Positions 46,961-56,993 of a stretch of 63,330 bases of DNA are shown one piece after another (positions within the stretch are counted from its first letter, which is position 1; every line of letters starts with the position of its first letter). A model generated the notes under the pieces. That model was not told the DNA's origin, did not search any database, and saw only the letters and a program-made list of their open reading frames with translations. Source of the DNA: Aquimarina agarilytica ZC1 (lineage in GTDB: Bacteria > Bacteroidota > Bacteroidia > Flavobacteriales > Flavobacteriaceae); NCBI RefSeq assembly GCF_000255455.1, contig NZ_JH621267.1:1-63330 (forward strand), given 5' to 3'. The translations under genes were made by a program, and so were the position numbers.

Positions 46961-48337
46961 TTATCTTTTGGTAGTTGTATTTCCTGTAACGTCTGTTCCC
47001 ATATAATCTTGAACAGCACGGAAACCGATGTAACTACGTGCAGAATCCGCATATTCATAGTCACGTGTACTTACTTGTAAAAAGTATGCTACATCTTTCC
47101 AAGAACCTCCACGTACTACTTTACGCTTATTTTCATCATCACTTGAATTCGGGTTCATTGAAGAAGTGTACTCGTATGACGCCGGATCATACGTTGAACC
47201 AACCCATTCCGATACATTTCCAGCCATATTATACAATCCATAATCATTTGGATCATATGAATTTGCTTCCACTGTATATAGCGCTTGATCTGCTGCATAA
47301 TCTCCTCTCATTGGCTTAAAGTTTGCTAAAAAACAACCTCTATCATTTTTAGCATAAGGGCCTCCCCATGGGAATGTTCCAGATTCTAAACCACCACGAG
47401 CTGCATATTCCCACTCCGCTTCCGTAGGTAGACGGTAGCGAGACACTAGATCTTTATTTTTCTTTTTTCTAAGTGCATCGTTATGATTCTTAGTTCTCCA
47501 ATCACAAAAAGCTTTTGCTTGTTTCCATGTCACACCTACCACTGGATAATCGTCATATGAAGTGTGCGTAAAATACATATCGTGCATTGGCTCATTGTAA
47601 GAATAACTAAAATCTCTTATCCACACTGTAGTATCTGGGTAAATTTTAAGCGCTTCTCTTTTTAAGAATTTTTTAGAATCCTTACTACGACTACGTGCCA
47701 TAGCTTCAACATCGTACCATTTATAGTCATACACTAATTTTTCAGTTTTGAAAGTACGTACACCATTATGAGCTTCTTCTGCTCTCACATACAAACTATC
47801 CATTACCTCAGCATAATATTCGTCTGGATATTCATTTAAATCAGTGATAAGATCTACATCTTTATTAAGGGCTTTTCCTTCATAACCAGTCTCACCTAGA
47901 CCTTCGTAATTATCTCTTACATATTTCTCATATACAGACAATTCCTCTTCATCCTCAGTGTTTCTGAAAGCAAATTGACCGATACCGTCCTCGTCTGATC
48001 CTGTTTGACCAACCTCATCGGCAGTAATAGCTAATTGAGTTCTTACAACTGAATCTTTTACCCACTCTGTAAACTGACGGTATTCAGAGTTTGTAATTTC
48101 AGTTTCATCCATATAAAAAGAACGTACGGTAACTGTTTTTGGAGGGGCATTTAATAGACCTGCTTTATCATCATCGGATTTACCCATAATGAATGCACCA
48201 CCAGGGATTAAAGTCATACCGTATGGCTTTTCAGGATGCCAAGCTTTCCCCTTCACACCAGTCAACTGACCATTACTTGATGGAGTACAACTAATCAAGG
48301 CTGCTAGGGCAGCAGCAAACATTAATAGTTTCTTCAT
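46961..48337 (-). CDS. gldK: Gliding/type IX lipoprotein GldK
   Basis: The protein has 458 residues. A lipoprotein signal (AALAALISCTPSS, Cys near 17) is followed by a formylglycine-generating-enzyme-like fold: MTLIPGGAFIMGKSDDD, SFYMDETEITNSEYRQF, then YRLPTEAEWEYAARGG and VVRGGSWKD. In GldK this fold is structural, not catalytic. It forms the periplasmic ring with GldN under the outer membrane. It is the first gene of the operon. gldJ, a related lipoprotein, is not in the window. Confidence 0.96.
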   Translation of the reverse strand: MKKLLMFAAALAALISCTPSSNGQLTGVKGKAWHPEKPYGMTLIPGGAFIMGKSDDDKAGLLNAPPKTVTVRSFYMDETEITNSEYRQFTEWVKDSVVRTQLAITADEVGQTGSDEDGIGQFAFRNTEDEEELSVYEKYVRDNYEGLGETGYEGKALNKDVDLITDLNEYPDEYYAEVMDSLYVRAEEAHNGVRTFKTEKLVYDYKWYDVEAMARSRSKDSKKFLKREALKIYPDTTVWIRDFSYSYNEPMHDMYFTHTSYDDYPVVGVTWKQAKAFCDWRTKNHNDALRKKKNKDLVSRYRLPTEAEWEYAARGGLESGTFPWGGPYAKNDRGCFLANFKPMRGDYAADQALYTVEANSYDPNDYGLYNMAGNVSEWVGSTYDPASYEYTSSMNPNSSDDENKRKVVRGGSWKDVAYFLQVSTRDYEYADSARSYIGFRAVQDYMGTDVTGNTTTKR

Positions 48338-48442
48338 AACTTATTTTAGGTTAAGATCTTTTAAATTCAAGGTAGTAAACCTATTTATTAATTTTTAAAA
48401 AAACAATTAAATACTTAAAAAAATATCTATTGTTCGACAAAA

Positions 48443-49591
48443 TCACATTTCAAACTTCATTTTCGCATTATACCATCTTTCAGGCAAAATTTGATCACAA
48501 GCTTCGATATAATCTTCGTATGTGCATGGTAATAACGCATTAGAAATTAAATTATTATTCAATCTACTAGAATATGTTATTTCCATCCACCATCTTTCGG
48601 TTATTCTGCTCTTATAAAACGACACGACTTCCTCATTTACAGGGACTTGATAATGAATCACATCCATCGTCTCCACCACACCACTTTCATTCCAACGCAC
48701 ACTAACCCCTTCTATGAAATACCAGACCAATTGGGCTATTAGCTGATCACCAGAAGGATAGCAAATATCTGAATTATATTCGTATATTCCAAAACTTGAG
48801 ACCTTATTACTTATACCGGCGTATCGACTAAGTGCACAAATCTCTCGACCAGTGAACCCATTTGGATTCACCCCATAATAAGCCGAACTCACTGAATTAC
48901 AGTCGATTCCAACGATATTAGCATCTCTCATTATCGGTTCAGCCATCCTTAAATTACCCGCAACTTCCCCCAATCTATAGCCATCAAAAAACATTCGATT
49001 TAACAAATCTAACTCCTCTGGAGCCACATAATAACTCTGATATCCTAGATTTGTATAGTTAAATAAGTTATAAGGTTGATCTACTACGATCTTCCCAACA
49101 TAAGATTGATTGGTTATCGGCAGATCCACATTTCCTAAATCAAAACAAGCATCTATGTTCACCAAATTCACCATACCTTGTTCTGGGTCATACGCTCGGT
49201 ATTGCGCATACATAAGATCCTGACTACCACCTAACATTATCGGAATACACTTTTTAGAGTGCAACTGCTTTGTCAACTCTTTTACCGCAAAATAAGTATC
49301 ACTTACAGTCTCCCCAGTTAAAATTTGACCAAAGTCATAAACTAGCACCTCCCAATTCCCTTTTGCTAAGCGATAAAATTGCTTTCGGATTTGATCAAAA
49401 TTTAATTTATTCAACGCACCATTAGGGTCATTCCTATTTTCAATTACCGAAAACAACACCAATCCTCCTTCTTTTAATTCTGGCTCATTATCTAGCGTAT
49501 AAAAATCCAGTTGTTTTCCAATGGCGTGCTCAGGCAATTCATTTACAAACTCCAACAAGTCTTCCGACACTGGTTTCAAAAACTCAAACAT
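48443..49591 (-). CDS. Arginase-family protein, formimidoylglutamase-like
   Basis: The protein has 382 residues, longer than bacterial arginases (about 300). The ureohydrolase fold is suggested by CIPIMLGGSQDLMYAQYRAY, NLVNIDACFDLG and NIVGIDCNSVSSAYYG. The usual metal-binding motifs GGDHS, DAHxD and DxD are altered (GGSQD, DACFD, DCN), so metal binding and activity are doubtful. It sits directly upstream of gldK and downstream of topA, an order I recall from other Flavobacteriia. A non-enzymatic role is possible. Confidence 0.78.
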   Translation of the reverse strand: MFEFLKPVSEDLLEFVNELPEHAIGKQLDFYTLDNEPELKEGGLVLFSVIENRNDPNGALNKLNFDQIRKQFYRLAKGNWEVLVYDFGQILTGETVSDTYFAVKELTKQLHSKKCIPIMLGGSQDLMYAQYRAYDPEQGMVNLVNIDACFDLGNVDLPITNQSYVGKIVVDQPYNLFNYTNLGYQSYYVAPEELDLLNRMFFDGYRLGEVAGNLRMAEPIMRDANIVGIDCNSVSSAYYGVNPNGFTGREICALSRYAGISNKVSSFGIYEYNSDICYPSGDQLIAQLVWYFIEGVSVRWNESGVVETMDVIHYQVPVNEEVVSFYKSRITERWWMEITYSSRLNNNLISNALLPCTYEDYIEACDQILPERWYNAKMKFEM

Positions 49592-49614
49592 CTATTTATT
49601 AAGTCTTACAAATG

Positions 49615-52134
49615 TTATTTACTCGTTTTCTTTTTCGTCGCAGGCTTCTTTTTTACAGCGGTCTTTCGCTTTGCAGGCGCCTTTTTCTTTGGCGCATTCT
49701 TTTCTATAATTGCCTGTACTTTTTCTAGCGTAAGCTTTGTAGCATCAACAGTTTTAGGTAATTCAATTTTTATTTTACCCTTTATCACATTACTACGACC
49801 CCACCTTGCTTTTTCCACTCGAATACCTTCATCTTCCCAATGATGTATTACTTTATCAATTTCTTTTTGTTTCTTTTCTTCAATTAATGTTACAATATCG
49901 TCATCTGACAAATTATCAAAATCATATTTTTTATTCACATTAATGAACAATCCATTCCATTTCAAATAAGGACCAAAACGACCCGTTCCTTTTTGAACAG
50001 GCAAGCCATCGTGGTGATACACCGGAGCATCCGCCTTTTCCTTGGCATCAATAAGCACTTGAGCACGCTCCATATTAACACTCATAGGATCCTCCCCTTT
50101 TTCCAATGACACATATTTATCACCATACTTAATATACGGACCAAAACGACCATTAGAAACCACTACAGGCAATTCTTTATATATCCCTAAATCTTTTGGA
50201 AGCTGAAATAACTCCATAGCCTCTTCAAAAGTCAAATTACTCAAGGTTTGACCTGGACTTAAACTCGCAAAACGTGGTTTTTCCTCATCTTCTACCGAAC
50301 CAATCTGTACCATCGGTCCAAATTTCCCTAAACGAACACTCACTGGTTTACCCGTATCTGGATCTTTCCCCAAAATTCGCTCTCCTACTTCGCGCTCCGC
50401 ATTTTCTGCTACATGTTGTACCGTAGGATGAAAATCTTCATAAAAAGACTTCATCACACCAGTCCACTCTTCATTTCCAGCAGCAATTTCATCAAAATCC
50501 TCCTCTACTTTCGCGGTAAAATTATAATCCAATATATTAGAAAAATGAGCTACTAAAAAGTCATTTACCACCATACCAACATCGGTTGGCACTAACTTGC
50601 CTTTATTACTCCCTACTTTTTCCTGAAGTTGACTTTCTACAATTTCATCATTAGACAATACAATCTCTGCATACTTTCTAAAATCACCCTCATCTGCTCC
50701 CTTCTCAATATATTTTCTGTTCTGAATAGTTGAAATTGTCGGCGCATACGTAGAAGGACGTCCAATACCCAATTCCTCTAATTTCTTAACCAATGAGGCT
50801 TCGGTATACCTACTTGGCGGTCTAGAAAAACGCTCTGTCGCTTTTATAAAATTATTACCCAAAAGCTCACTCACCTTCATGGCTGGCAAAATACCATCCT
50901 GCTCTTCATCCTCATCATCATTTCCTTCTAAATACACTTTTAAAAAACCTTCAAAAGTGATCACCTCGCCATTTGCCGTAAATACTTCATTATGTTTATC
51001 AGCCTCTATGCGTACATTAGTACGCTCCAATTGTGCATCACTCATTTGAGATGCAATAGCACGTTTCCAAATCAACTCGTACAAACGCTGTTGATCACGC
51101 TCAGCATCTACCGAATGATTCGCAAAGTTAGTTGGCCTAATAGCCTCGTGAGCTTCTTGCGCCCCCTTACTTTTTCCCTTATACTGTCTTGTTTTACTGT
51201 ACTCATTCCCATATGCCGACACAATTTCTGCCGTTGCTCCGTCCTGTGCTTGTTTAGATAAATTTACACTATCCGTTCTCATATAAGTAATATGTCCAGC
51301 CTCATACAAACGCTGTGCTAAATTCATTGTTTTCGAAACTGAAAAATACAGCTTTCTTGCTGCTTCCTGTTGCAATGTTGAAGTGGTAAATGGAGCTGCT
51401 GGTGATTTTTTTGCTGGCTTTTTAGTTAAATCGGCTACATTATAAACAGCACCAACATTTGTTGCCAAAAAAGCTTCCGCCTCAGCTTTACTTGAAAAGT
51501 TTTTAGGCAATTTTGCTCTAAAACTTTTGCCTTTAAGATTACTAAATTCAGCATCTATTCGGTATGACTCTTTAGTTTCAAATCCTAAAACTTGACGTTC
51601 ACGCTCCACTATTAAACGCACAGAAACCGATTGCACTCGTCCTGCCGAAAGCCCTCCTTTTACCTTACGCCAAAGCACTGGAGATAATTCATATCCCACC
51701 AAACGATCCAATACACGTCTAGCCTGCTGCGCATTCACTAAATTATAATCAATTTCGCGTGGATTATCAATCGCCTTTAAAATAGCTGCTTTGGTAATCT
51801 CGTGAAAAACAATACGTTTTGTTTTGTCCTTATCCAAATCTAAGGATTCTGCTAAATGCCATGCAATAGCCTCTCCCTCGCGATCCTCATCACTAGCCAA
51901 CCAAACTGTTTCTGCTTTTTTAGATAAATTTTTCAGCTTTTTAACCACATCCTTTTTATCATCCGAAACAATATATTTAGGTTTAAAATCCCCCTCAACA
52001 TTCACTCCCAATTCCTTAGAAGGTAAATCTGCTATATGTCCAAAACTAGAATGAACAACATAATCCTTTCCTAAGAATTTTTCAATGGTTTTTGCTTTTG
52101 CAGGGGACTCAACTATTACTAAATTTTTTGCCAT
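49615..52134 (-). CDS. topA: DNA topoisomerase I
   Basis: This 839-residue enzyme relaxes negative supercoils. The Toprim domain begins KNLVIVESPAKAKTIEKFLG with the acidic cluster DEDREGEAIAWH near 80-91. The catalytic tyrosine is in HITYMRTDSVNLS. At the C-terminus three FGPY/FGPM-type repeats (LGKFGPMVQIG, NGRFGPYIKYG, TGRFGPYLKWNG) replace the zinc fingers of E. coli TopA. A Lys/Ala/Pro-rich tail (last 30 residues) probably contacts DNA. A TACTTTTG promoter element lies upstream. Confidence 0.97.
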   Translation of the reverse strand: MAKNLVIVESPAKAKTIEKFLGKDYVVHSSFGHIADLPSKELGVNVEGDFKPKYIVSDDKKDVVKKLKNLSKKAETVWLASDEDREGEAIAWHLAESLDLDKDKTKRIVFHEITKAAILKAIDNPREIDYNLVNAQQARRVLDRLVGYELSPVLWRKVKGGLSAGRVQSVSVRLIVERERQVLGFETKESYRIDAEFSNLKGKSFRAKLPKNFSSKAEAEAFLATNVGAVYNVADLTKKPAKKSPAAPFTTSTLQQEAARKLYFSVSKTMNLAQRLYEAGHITYMRTDSVNLSKQAQDGATAEIVSAYGNEYSKTRQYKGKSKGAQEAHEAIRPTNFANHSVDAERDQQRLYELIWKRAIASQMSDAQLERTNVRIEADKHNEVFTANGEVITFEGFLKVYLEGNDDEDEEQDGILPAMKVSELLGNNFIKATERFSRPPSRYTEASLVKKLEELGIGRPSTYAPTISTIQNRKYIEKGADEGDFRKYAEIVLSNDEIVESQLQEKVGSNKGKLVPTDVGMVVNDFLVAHFSNILDYNFTAKVEEDFDEIAAGNEEWTGVMKSFYEDFHPTVQHVAENAEREVGERILGKDPDTGKPVSVRLGKFGPMVQIGSVEDEEKPRFASLSPGQTLSNLTFEEAMELFQLPKDLGIYKELPVVVSNGRFGPYIKYGDKYVSLEKGEDPMSVNMERAQVLIDAKEKADAPVYHHDGLPVQKGTGRFGPYLKWNGLFINVNKKYDFDNLSDDDIVTLIEEKKQKEIDKVIHHWEDEGIRVEKARWGRSNVIKGKIKIELPKTVDATKLTLEKVQAIIEKNAPKKKAPAKRKTAVKKKPATKKKTSK

Positions 52135-52154
52135 TTCATGTATTTTAACAAAAA

Positions 52155-52162
52155 CAAAAGTA
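52155..52162 (-). promoter_or_regulatory. topA -7 promoter element
   Basis: TACTTTTG on the minus strand matches TAnnTTTG. A TTG lies 21 nt farther upstream, as expected for a -33 element. It is 21 nt before the topA ATG. Confidence 0.6.
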
Positions 52163-52364
52163 GCTCAATTTTTTTTACTTATTCAAATTTCAGCACATTG
52201 ACCTATATATAGCACCCTATTTCACCTTATATACAGTTACATTAAACACCTAATATTTAAAAGGCTTACGCCAGAAATAACCTCATCCACAATTAGCATA
52301 AATTTAACTTACGTAGTATTGTAAATTCAAACTGACACAATGTCATAACTAGCAAAATATGCAC

Positions 52365-52372
52365 TATATTTG
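52365..52372 (+). promoter_or_regulatory. miaB operon -7 promoter element
   Basis: TATATTTG matches TAnnTTTG, 35 nt before the miaB ATG. The imperfect palindrome TGACACAATGTCA lies about 20 nt upstream, in the -33 area, and may be an operator. Confidence 0.6.
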
Positions 52373-52407
52373 CAATCCCAAAAACTTAATATAGTCAGAG
52401 TTAACAA

Positions 52408-53856
52408 ATGGAAAAGACGATTGATGAAGCCAAACAAGGAGAAGCCCTAGTATTAGCTACTAACTCAAACAACAAGCGCAAATTATTTATTGAAAGCTAT
52501 GGCTGTCAAATGAATTTTAGCGACAGTGAAGTAGTAGCCTCAATATTAGCAAATAATGGCTTTAACACCACAAACAAGCTCGAAGATGCCGACTTAGTTT
52601 TAGTTAACACCTGCTCTATTAGAGATAAGGCCGAACAAACTGTTCGAAAACGCCTAGAAAAATATAATGCCGTAAAACGAAACCAAAATCCCAAAATGAA
52701 AGTAGGCGTATTGGGATGTATGGCAGAACGCTTAAAGGAAAAATTTCTTGACGAAGAAAAAATAGTAGATCTTGTTGTTGGACCAGATGCTTATAAAGAC
52801 TTACCCAATCTTTTAAATGAAGTTGATGAAGGTCGTGATGCTGTAAACGTTATTCTTTCTAAAGACGAAACCTATGGAGATATTTCACCAGTTCGCTTGC
52901 AAAGCAATGGTGTTTCTGCTCTTGTATCCATAACCAGAGGTTGCGACAACATGTGTACATTTTGCGTAGTTCCTTTTACCAGAGGACGTGAACGAAGTCG
53001 TGATCCACAAAGTATTATGCAAGAAGTTGCCGACTTAATTAGCAAAGGATATAAAGAGGTCACCTTACTTGGTCAAAATGTTGATAGCTACCTGTGGTAT
53101 GGAGGAGGACTAAAAAAGGATTTTGAAAAAGCAAGTGAAATTGCCAAAGCTACGGCTACCAATTTTGCCAAGCTATTGGATTTAATTGCTACAAAACACC
53201 CCAAATTGCGTATTCGATTTTCCACTTCGAATCCTCAAGACATGACCATGGACGCTATTGATGTAATGGCCAAACATAAAAACATTTGCAATTATATTCA
53301 TTTACCCGTTCAAAGCGGAAGTAATCGAGTTTTAAAGGCCATGAATCGTCAACATACGCGTGAGGAATATTTTGAGTTAATTGACAATATCAAAACACGT
53401 ATTCCAGACTGCGCCTTTTCTCAGGATATGATTACGGGTTTCCCTACTGAAACCGAAGAAGATCACCAGGACACCTTAAGCTTAATGGAGTATGTAAAAT
53501 ACCATTTTGGATATATGTTTGCTTACAGTGAACGCCCTGGAACGCTTGCCGAAAGAAAATTAGAAGACGACATCTCCGAAGCAATTAAAAAACGTCGATT
53601 ACAAGAAGTAATTGACAAACAGCAAGCACACGCCAAATTACGAACCGCAGAATACCTTGGAAAAACACTTGAGGTACTTGTTGAACGTACCTCTAAAAAA
53701 TCTGCCGAACAATGGAGTGGTCGCTCAGAATACAATACTGTCACAGTGTTTAATAAAGAAAGTTATAAAGTTGGAGACTTTGTAAAAGTAAAAATAACAG
53801 ATTGCACTAGCGGAACCTTAATTGGTGAAGCTATTGGTCTTTCTGAAAACAATTAA
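52408..53856 (+). CDS. miaB: tRNA-2-methylthio-N6-dimethylallyladenosine synthase MiaB
   Basis: This 482-residue radical-SAM enzyme adds the methylthio group at A37 of tRNAs. The N-terminal cluster cysteines lie in SYGCQMNFSDSE, NTCSIRDKAE and GVLGCMAERL. The radical-SAM cluster is RGCDNMCTFCVVPFTRGRERSR. A TRAM RNA-binding domain ends the protein. It is the first gene of a plus-strand run (miaB, sigma-54 activator, lptE, TPR protein, secG) with gaps of 10 nt or less. Confidence 0.97.
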   Translation: MEKTIDEAKQGEALVLATNSNNKRKLFIESYGCQMNFSDSEVVASILANNGFNTTNKLEDADLVLVNTCSIRDKAEQTVRKRLEKYNAVKRNQNPKMKVGVLGCMAERLKEKFLDEEKIVDLVVGPDAYKDLPNLLNEVDEGRDAVNVILSKDETYGDISPVRLQSNGVSALVSITRGCDNMCTFCVVPFTRGRERSRDPQSIMQEVADLISKGYKEVTLLGQNVDSYLWYGGGLKKDFEKASEIAKATATNFAKLLDLIATKHPKLRIRFSTSNPQDMTMDAIDVMAKHKNICNYIHLPVQSGSNRVLKAMNRQHTREEYFELIDNIKTRIPDCAFSQDMITGFPTETEEDHQDTLSLMEYVKYHFGYMFAYSERPGTLAERKLEDDISEAIKKRRLQEVIDKQQAHAKLRTAEYLGKTLEVLVERTSKKSAEQWSGRSEYNTVTVFNKESYKVGDFVKVKITDCTSGTLIGEAIGLSENN

Positions 53857-53864
53857 CAAACAAA

Positions 53865-55175
53865 ATGGAATCTGTTCAAGCCACAAAACAACGTTTTGGA
53901 ATTATTGGGAATGACCCCGGACTTAATCGTGCTATTGAAAAAGCCATTCAAGTTTCGCCAACAGATATATCTGTACTTATTACTGGTGAAAGTGGTGTTG
54001 GTAAAGAGAGTATTCCAAAAATAATTCATTCGCTTTCGCATCGAAAACACGGTAAATTTATAGCAGTGAATTGTGGTGCTATACCCGAAGGAACAATTGA
54101 CAGTGAACTTTTTGGACATGAAAAAGGAGCCTTTACTGGAGCTACCAGTACGCGTAGTGGTTATTTTGAGGAAGCCGATGGTGGAACTATTTTTTTAGAT
54201 GAAGTTGGTGAACTACCACTCACCACTCAAGTACGTTTATTGCGTGTATTGGAGAATGGAGAATTCATTAAAGTTGGATCTTCAAAAGTGCAAAAAACCA
54301 ATGTACGTATTGTTGCAGCTACTAACGTACAAATGTTTGAAGCTATAAAAAAGAACAAGTTTCGCGAAGATTTGTATTATCGTTTAAGCACTGTTGAAAT
54401 CAGCCTTCCTCCGCTAAGGGAACGCAAAGGAGATATTCATTTATTGTTTCGAAAATTTGCTTCTGACTTTGCTTCAAAGTATAAAATGCCTACTATTCGA
54501 CTTACCGATGAAAGTATTTTTTTATTAGAAAAATACCATTGGAACGGAAATATTCGTCAATTACGCAATGTTGCCGAGCAAATTTCGGTTTTAGAAGAAA
54601 ACAGAAACATTGTTGCCAATACACTTAGAGGCTACCTTCCTAATATGGGAGGAAATTTACCCGCCATTATTGACGACAAGGAAAAGGAAAGTGATTTTAA
54701 AAATGAACGCGAAATTTTATACAAAGTACTCTTTGATATGAAAAGTGATTTGAGTGATTTAAAAAAGCTAACACTCGAATTAATGAAAAGCGGCAATGCC
54801 TCGGATGTCCAAAAAGACAACGAGCATTTAATCAATAAAATATACGGAGACTCTCCGCATGAAACTTTGCTCACTGAACCCGATTTTCCTAAACCGGCAC
54901 AACTTAGCACACCTCCCGAATCAAGTAAGGAGGAATATTTGCAAATTGAAGCTACTCCTTATTCCGAACCACCTTCTGACGCAAGTCAAAAAGATGATAA
55001 ATATCATTTTGCCGAAGAAATTGAAGAAGAAGAAACCTTATCATTACATGACAAAGAGCTTGAGTTAATTAAAAAATCACTCGAGCGTCATAAAAATAAA
55101 CGAAAAGCTGCCGCCGAAGAACTTGGCATTAGCGAGCGCACCTTATACCGTAAAATAAAACAATTTGACTTGTAA
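53865..55175 (+). CDS. Sigma-54-dependent transcriptional activator
   Basis: The protein has 436 residues. It has no N-terminal receiver or ligand domain and begins directly with the AAA+ core: Walker A GESGVGKE near 42-49, the sigma-54 contact loop GAFTGA, and Walker B GGTIFLDEVGELP. A Fis-type helix-turn-helix ends the protein (KRKAAAEELGISERTLYRKIKQF). The missing sensory domain suggests control by abundance or by a partner protein. It sits 8 nt after miaB. Confidence 0.95.
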   Translation: MESVQATKQRFGIIGNDPGLNRAIEKAIQVSPTDISVLITGESGVGKESIPKIIHSLSHRKHGKFIAVNCGAIPEGTIDSELFGHEKGAFTGATSTRSGYFEEADGGTIFLDEVGELPLTTQVRLLRVLENGEFIKVGSSKVQKTNVRIVAATNVQMFEAIKKNKFREDLYYRLSTVEISLPPLRERKGDIHLLFRKFASDFASKYKMPTIRLTDESIFLLEKYHWNGNIRQLRNVAEQISVLEENRNIVANTLRGYLPNMGGNLPAIIDDKEKESDFKNEREILYKVLFDMKSDLSDLKKLTLELMKSGNASDVQKDNEHLINKIYGDSPHETLLTEPDFPKPAQLSTPPESSKEEYLQIEATPYSEPPSDASQKDDKYHFAEEIEEEETLSLHDKELELIKKSLERHKNKRKAAAEELGISERTLYRKIKQFDL

Positions 55176-55684
55176 TGAATTATATTAAAACAATCCTACT
55201 GGGAATACTTATTAGCTTTTTATGCCATGGATGTGGTATATATTCATTTAGTGGAATTTCAATTAGTCCCAATGTAAAAACTTTTGAAGTACGTCAATTT
55301 TCCAACCAAGCCCCTATTGTTGAACCAGGCCTGGATCGAAGGTATACTACCGAACTACAAGATTTTATTTTAAATCAAACCAATTTAGATCTAGTTACTA
55401 GCAATGGTGATATTGTTTACGAGGGAGAAATTGTTCAATTTTATGTTGCCCCTAATACAGCTACTGCCGATCAAACTGCTGCAGAAAGTCGTATAACAAT
55501 TGCTATACGATTGCGCTATATTGACACTAAAAACGAAGAAAATGATCTGGAACAAACCTTTTCTTTTTTTTACGATTACCCAAGTTCACAAGTATTAACT
55601 GGGGACACTGCCGAAACTGCTTATACTGAAATTTTTGAACGTATAACTCAAGATATGGTAAATGCCACCTTAGCCAAATGGTAA
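55175..55684 (+). CDS. lptE: LptE-like LPS-assembly lipoprotein
   Basis: The protein has 169 residues with a lipoprotein signal (LISFLCHGCGIYSFSG, Cys at about 20-23). The fold cues RRYTTELQDFILNQTNLDLV, YEGEIVQFYV and LEQTFSFFYDYP match the LptE family of Bacteroidetes, which plugs the LptD barrel during lipopolysaccharide delivery to the outer membrane. Its ATG overlaps the stop of the previous gene (TAATG). Confidence 0.85.
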   Translation: MNYIKTILLGILISFLCHGCGIYSFSGISISPNVKTFEVRQFSNQAPIVEPGLDRRYTTELQDFILNQTNLDLVTSNGDIVYEGEIVQFYVAPNTATADQTAAESRITIAIRLRYIDTKNEENDLEQTFSFFYDYPSSQVLTGDTAETAYTEIFERITQDMVNATLAKW

Positions 55685-55687
55685 ACT

Positions 55688-56533
55688 ATGGATTCTAAAG
55701 CATTAATAAATATACTTAACACCCCACAGCAACTACAGCTATCTGATTTATCAATGCTCACCGAAGTCATTGACAAGTACCCTTATTTTCAATCGGCCAG
55801 AGCAGTACAATTAAAAGCATTAAAGGATCAAAGCAGTTATTTATACAATCAAAAATTAAAGGAAACAGCTGCTTACACTACTGATCGTGAGGTTTTATTT
55901 CATTTTATTATTTCAAAAACATTTATTACACCTTCTATTTCCACTACTGTAGAAGTAACTGCGGATTCCACCGAAATACTTCAAAAAAACGAAAAAGAAG
56001 CTACTGATAACACTTTTGAAGAAAATCAAGAAAAAGAAGATGCTATAAAAATGACCTCGGAAGAGGCCTTACAAATTACCGATCCCTTATTATTTGAAGC
56101 TAAAATTTCAAAAGACACCACAGAGGAACCCATAAACTCAAATGCCCCATTAGAGTTTGATGAAAAAGAAACACATTCTTTTACAGAATGGCTACGTTTG
56201 GCTACGTTACAGCCTATTGACAGAAAGGATATTCCTACCACTCCACCAAAAAAGAAGCTTATTGAGAGTTCACTAATTGATAAATTTATAAAAAACTCAC
56301 CAAAGATAAGCCCAGTAAATAAGACCGCTCCAATAGTTAACCTTGCTAAACAAAGCAACATACCTACTGAAGATCTTATGACCGAAACATTAGCCAAAGT
56401 GTATTTGGCACAAAAAAATTACAAAAAAGCAATACAAGCATATAAAATTTTAATTTTGAAAAATCCCGAAAAAAGTGGTTTATTTGCAGACCGAATTCGA
56501 GCAATCGAAAAATTGACGGATAATAAACAATAG
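55688..56533 (+). CDS. TPR-type protein, function unknown
   Basis: The protein has 281 residues and no signal peptide. An N-terminal helical segment (PQQLQLSDLSMLTEVIDKYPYFQSAR) is followed by a low-complexity acidic region (about 90-210) and a C-terminal tetratricopeptide unit (TLAKVYLAQKNYKKAIQAYKILILKNPEKSGLFADRI). It is probably a cytoplasmic adaptor. Its constant place between lptE and secG in Flavobacteriia suggests a link to envelope biogenesis, which is inference. Confidence 0.8.
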   Translation: MDSKALINILNTPQQLQLSDLSMLTEVIDKYPYFQSARAVQLKALKDQSSYLYNQKLKETAAYTTDREVLFHFIISKTFITPSISTTVEVTADSTEILQKNEKEATDNTFEENQEKEDAIKMTSEEALQITDPLLFEAKISKDTTEEPINSNAPLEFDEKETHSFTEWLRLATLQPIDRKDIPTTPPKKKLIESSLIDKFIKNSPKISPVNKTAPIVNLAKQSNIPTEDLMTETLAKVYLAQKNYKKAIQAYKILILKNPEKSGLFADRIRAIEKLTDNKQ

Positions 56534-56536
56534 ATT

Positions 56537-56866
56537 ATGAGTACATTTTCAATATTCTTAGCCCTTATAGTAGTAGTAGCACTATTACTTATTTTAGTAA
56601 TTATGGTACAAAACCCTAAAGGAGGAGGATTATCATCTTCTTTCGGTGGTGGCGGTGGTCAACTGGGAGGTGTACAAAAAACAACTGACTTCCTTGATAA
56701 GAGTACTTGGGCATTGGCCACACTTTTATTAGCCTTAATCTTACTTTCTAATGTTTCAATTATGGATGGTAAAGGTGCACAAGAGTCTAAAATATTAAGT
56801 GACGAAGAAGTTATTGATATTGACGAAGAAGAAATTCCAACAATAAACGAAGAACCTGCTAAGTAA
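56537..56866 (+). CDS. secG: Preprotein translocase subunit SecG
   Basis: The protein has 109 residues. Two membrane helices (about 3-21 and 52-70) frame the conserved MVQNPKGGGLSSSFGGGGGQ loop and TDFLDKSTWALA. SecG assists SecYEG in protein export. The acidic C-terminal tail is longer than in E. coli, as is usual in Bacteroidetes. It is the last gene of the miaB run, followed by a terminator. Confidence 0.96.
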   Translation: MSTFSIFLALIVVVALLLILVIMVQNPKGGGLSSSFGGGGGQLGGVQKTTDFLDKSTWALATLLLALILLSNVSIMDGKGAQESKILSDEEVIDIDEEEIPTINEEPAK

Positions 56867-56939
56867 TTTTTAGCTAAATAATCATAGGCTTACTTTATTT
56901 GAATTAGTATACAGTACTAATCAAAATAAGCACCTATCA

Positions 56940-56978
56940 AAAAAATGCCGATTTGTAACTGACAAGTCGGCATTTTTT
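56940..56978 (+). terminator. secG terminator
   Basis: AAAAAATGCCGA (56940-56951) pairs with TCGGCATTTTTT (56967-56978), followed by GTTTC, about 75 nt past secG. Confidence 0.85.
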
Positions 56979-56993
56979 GTTTCAATTTGTCAG

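Noticed and set aside
53865..55175. Response regulator of the NtrC type
   Set aside because: There is no receiver domain; the protein begins directly with the AAA+ core.
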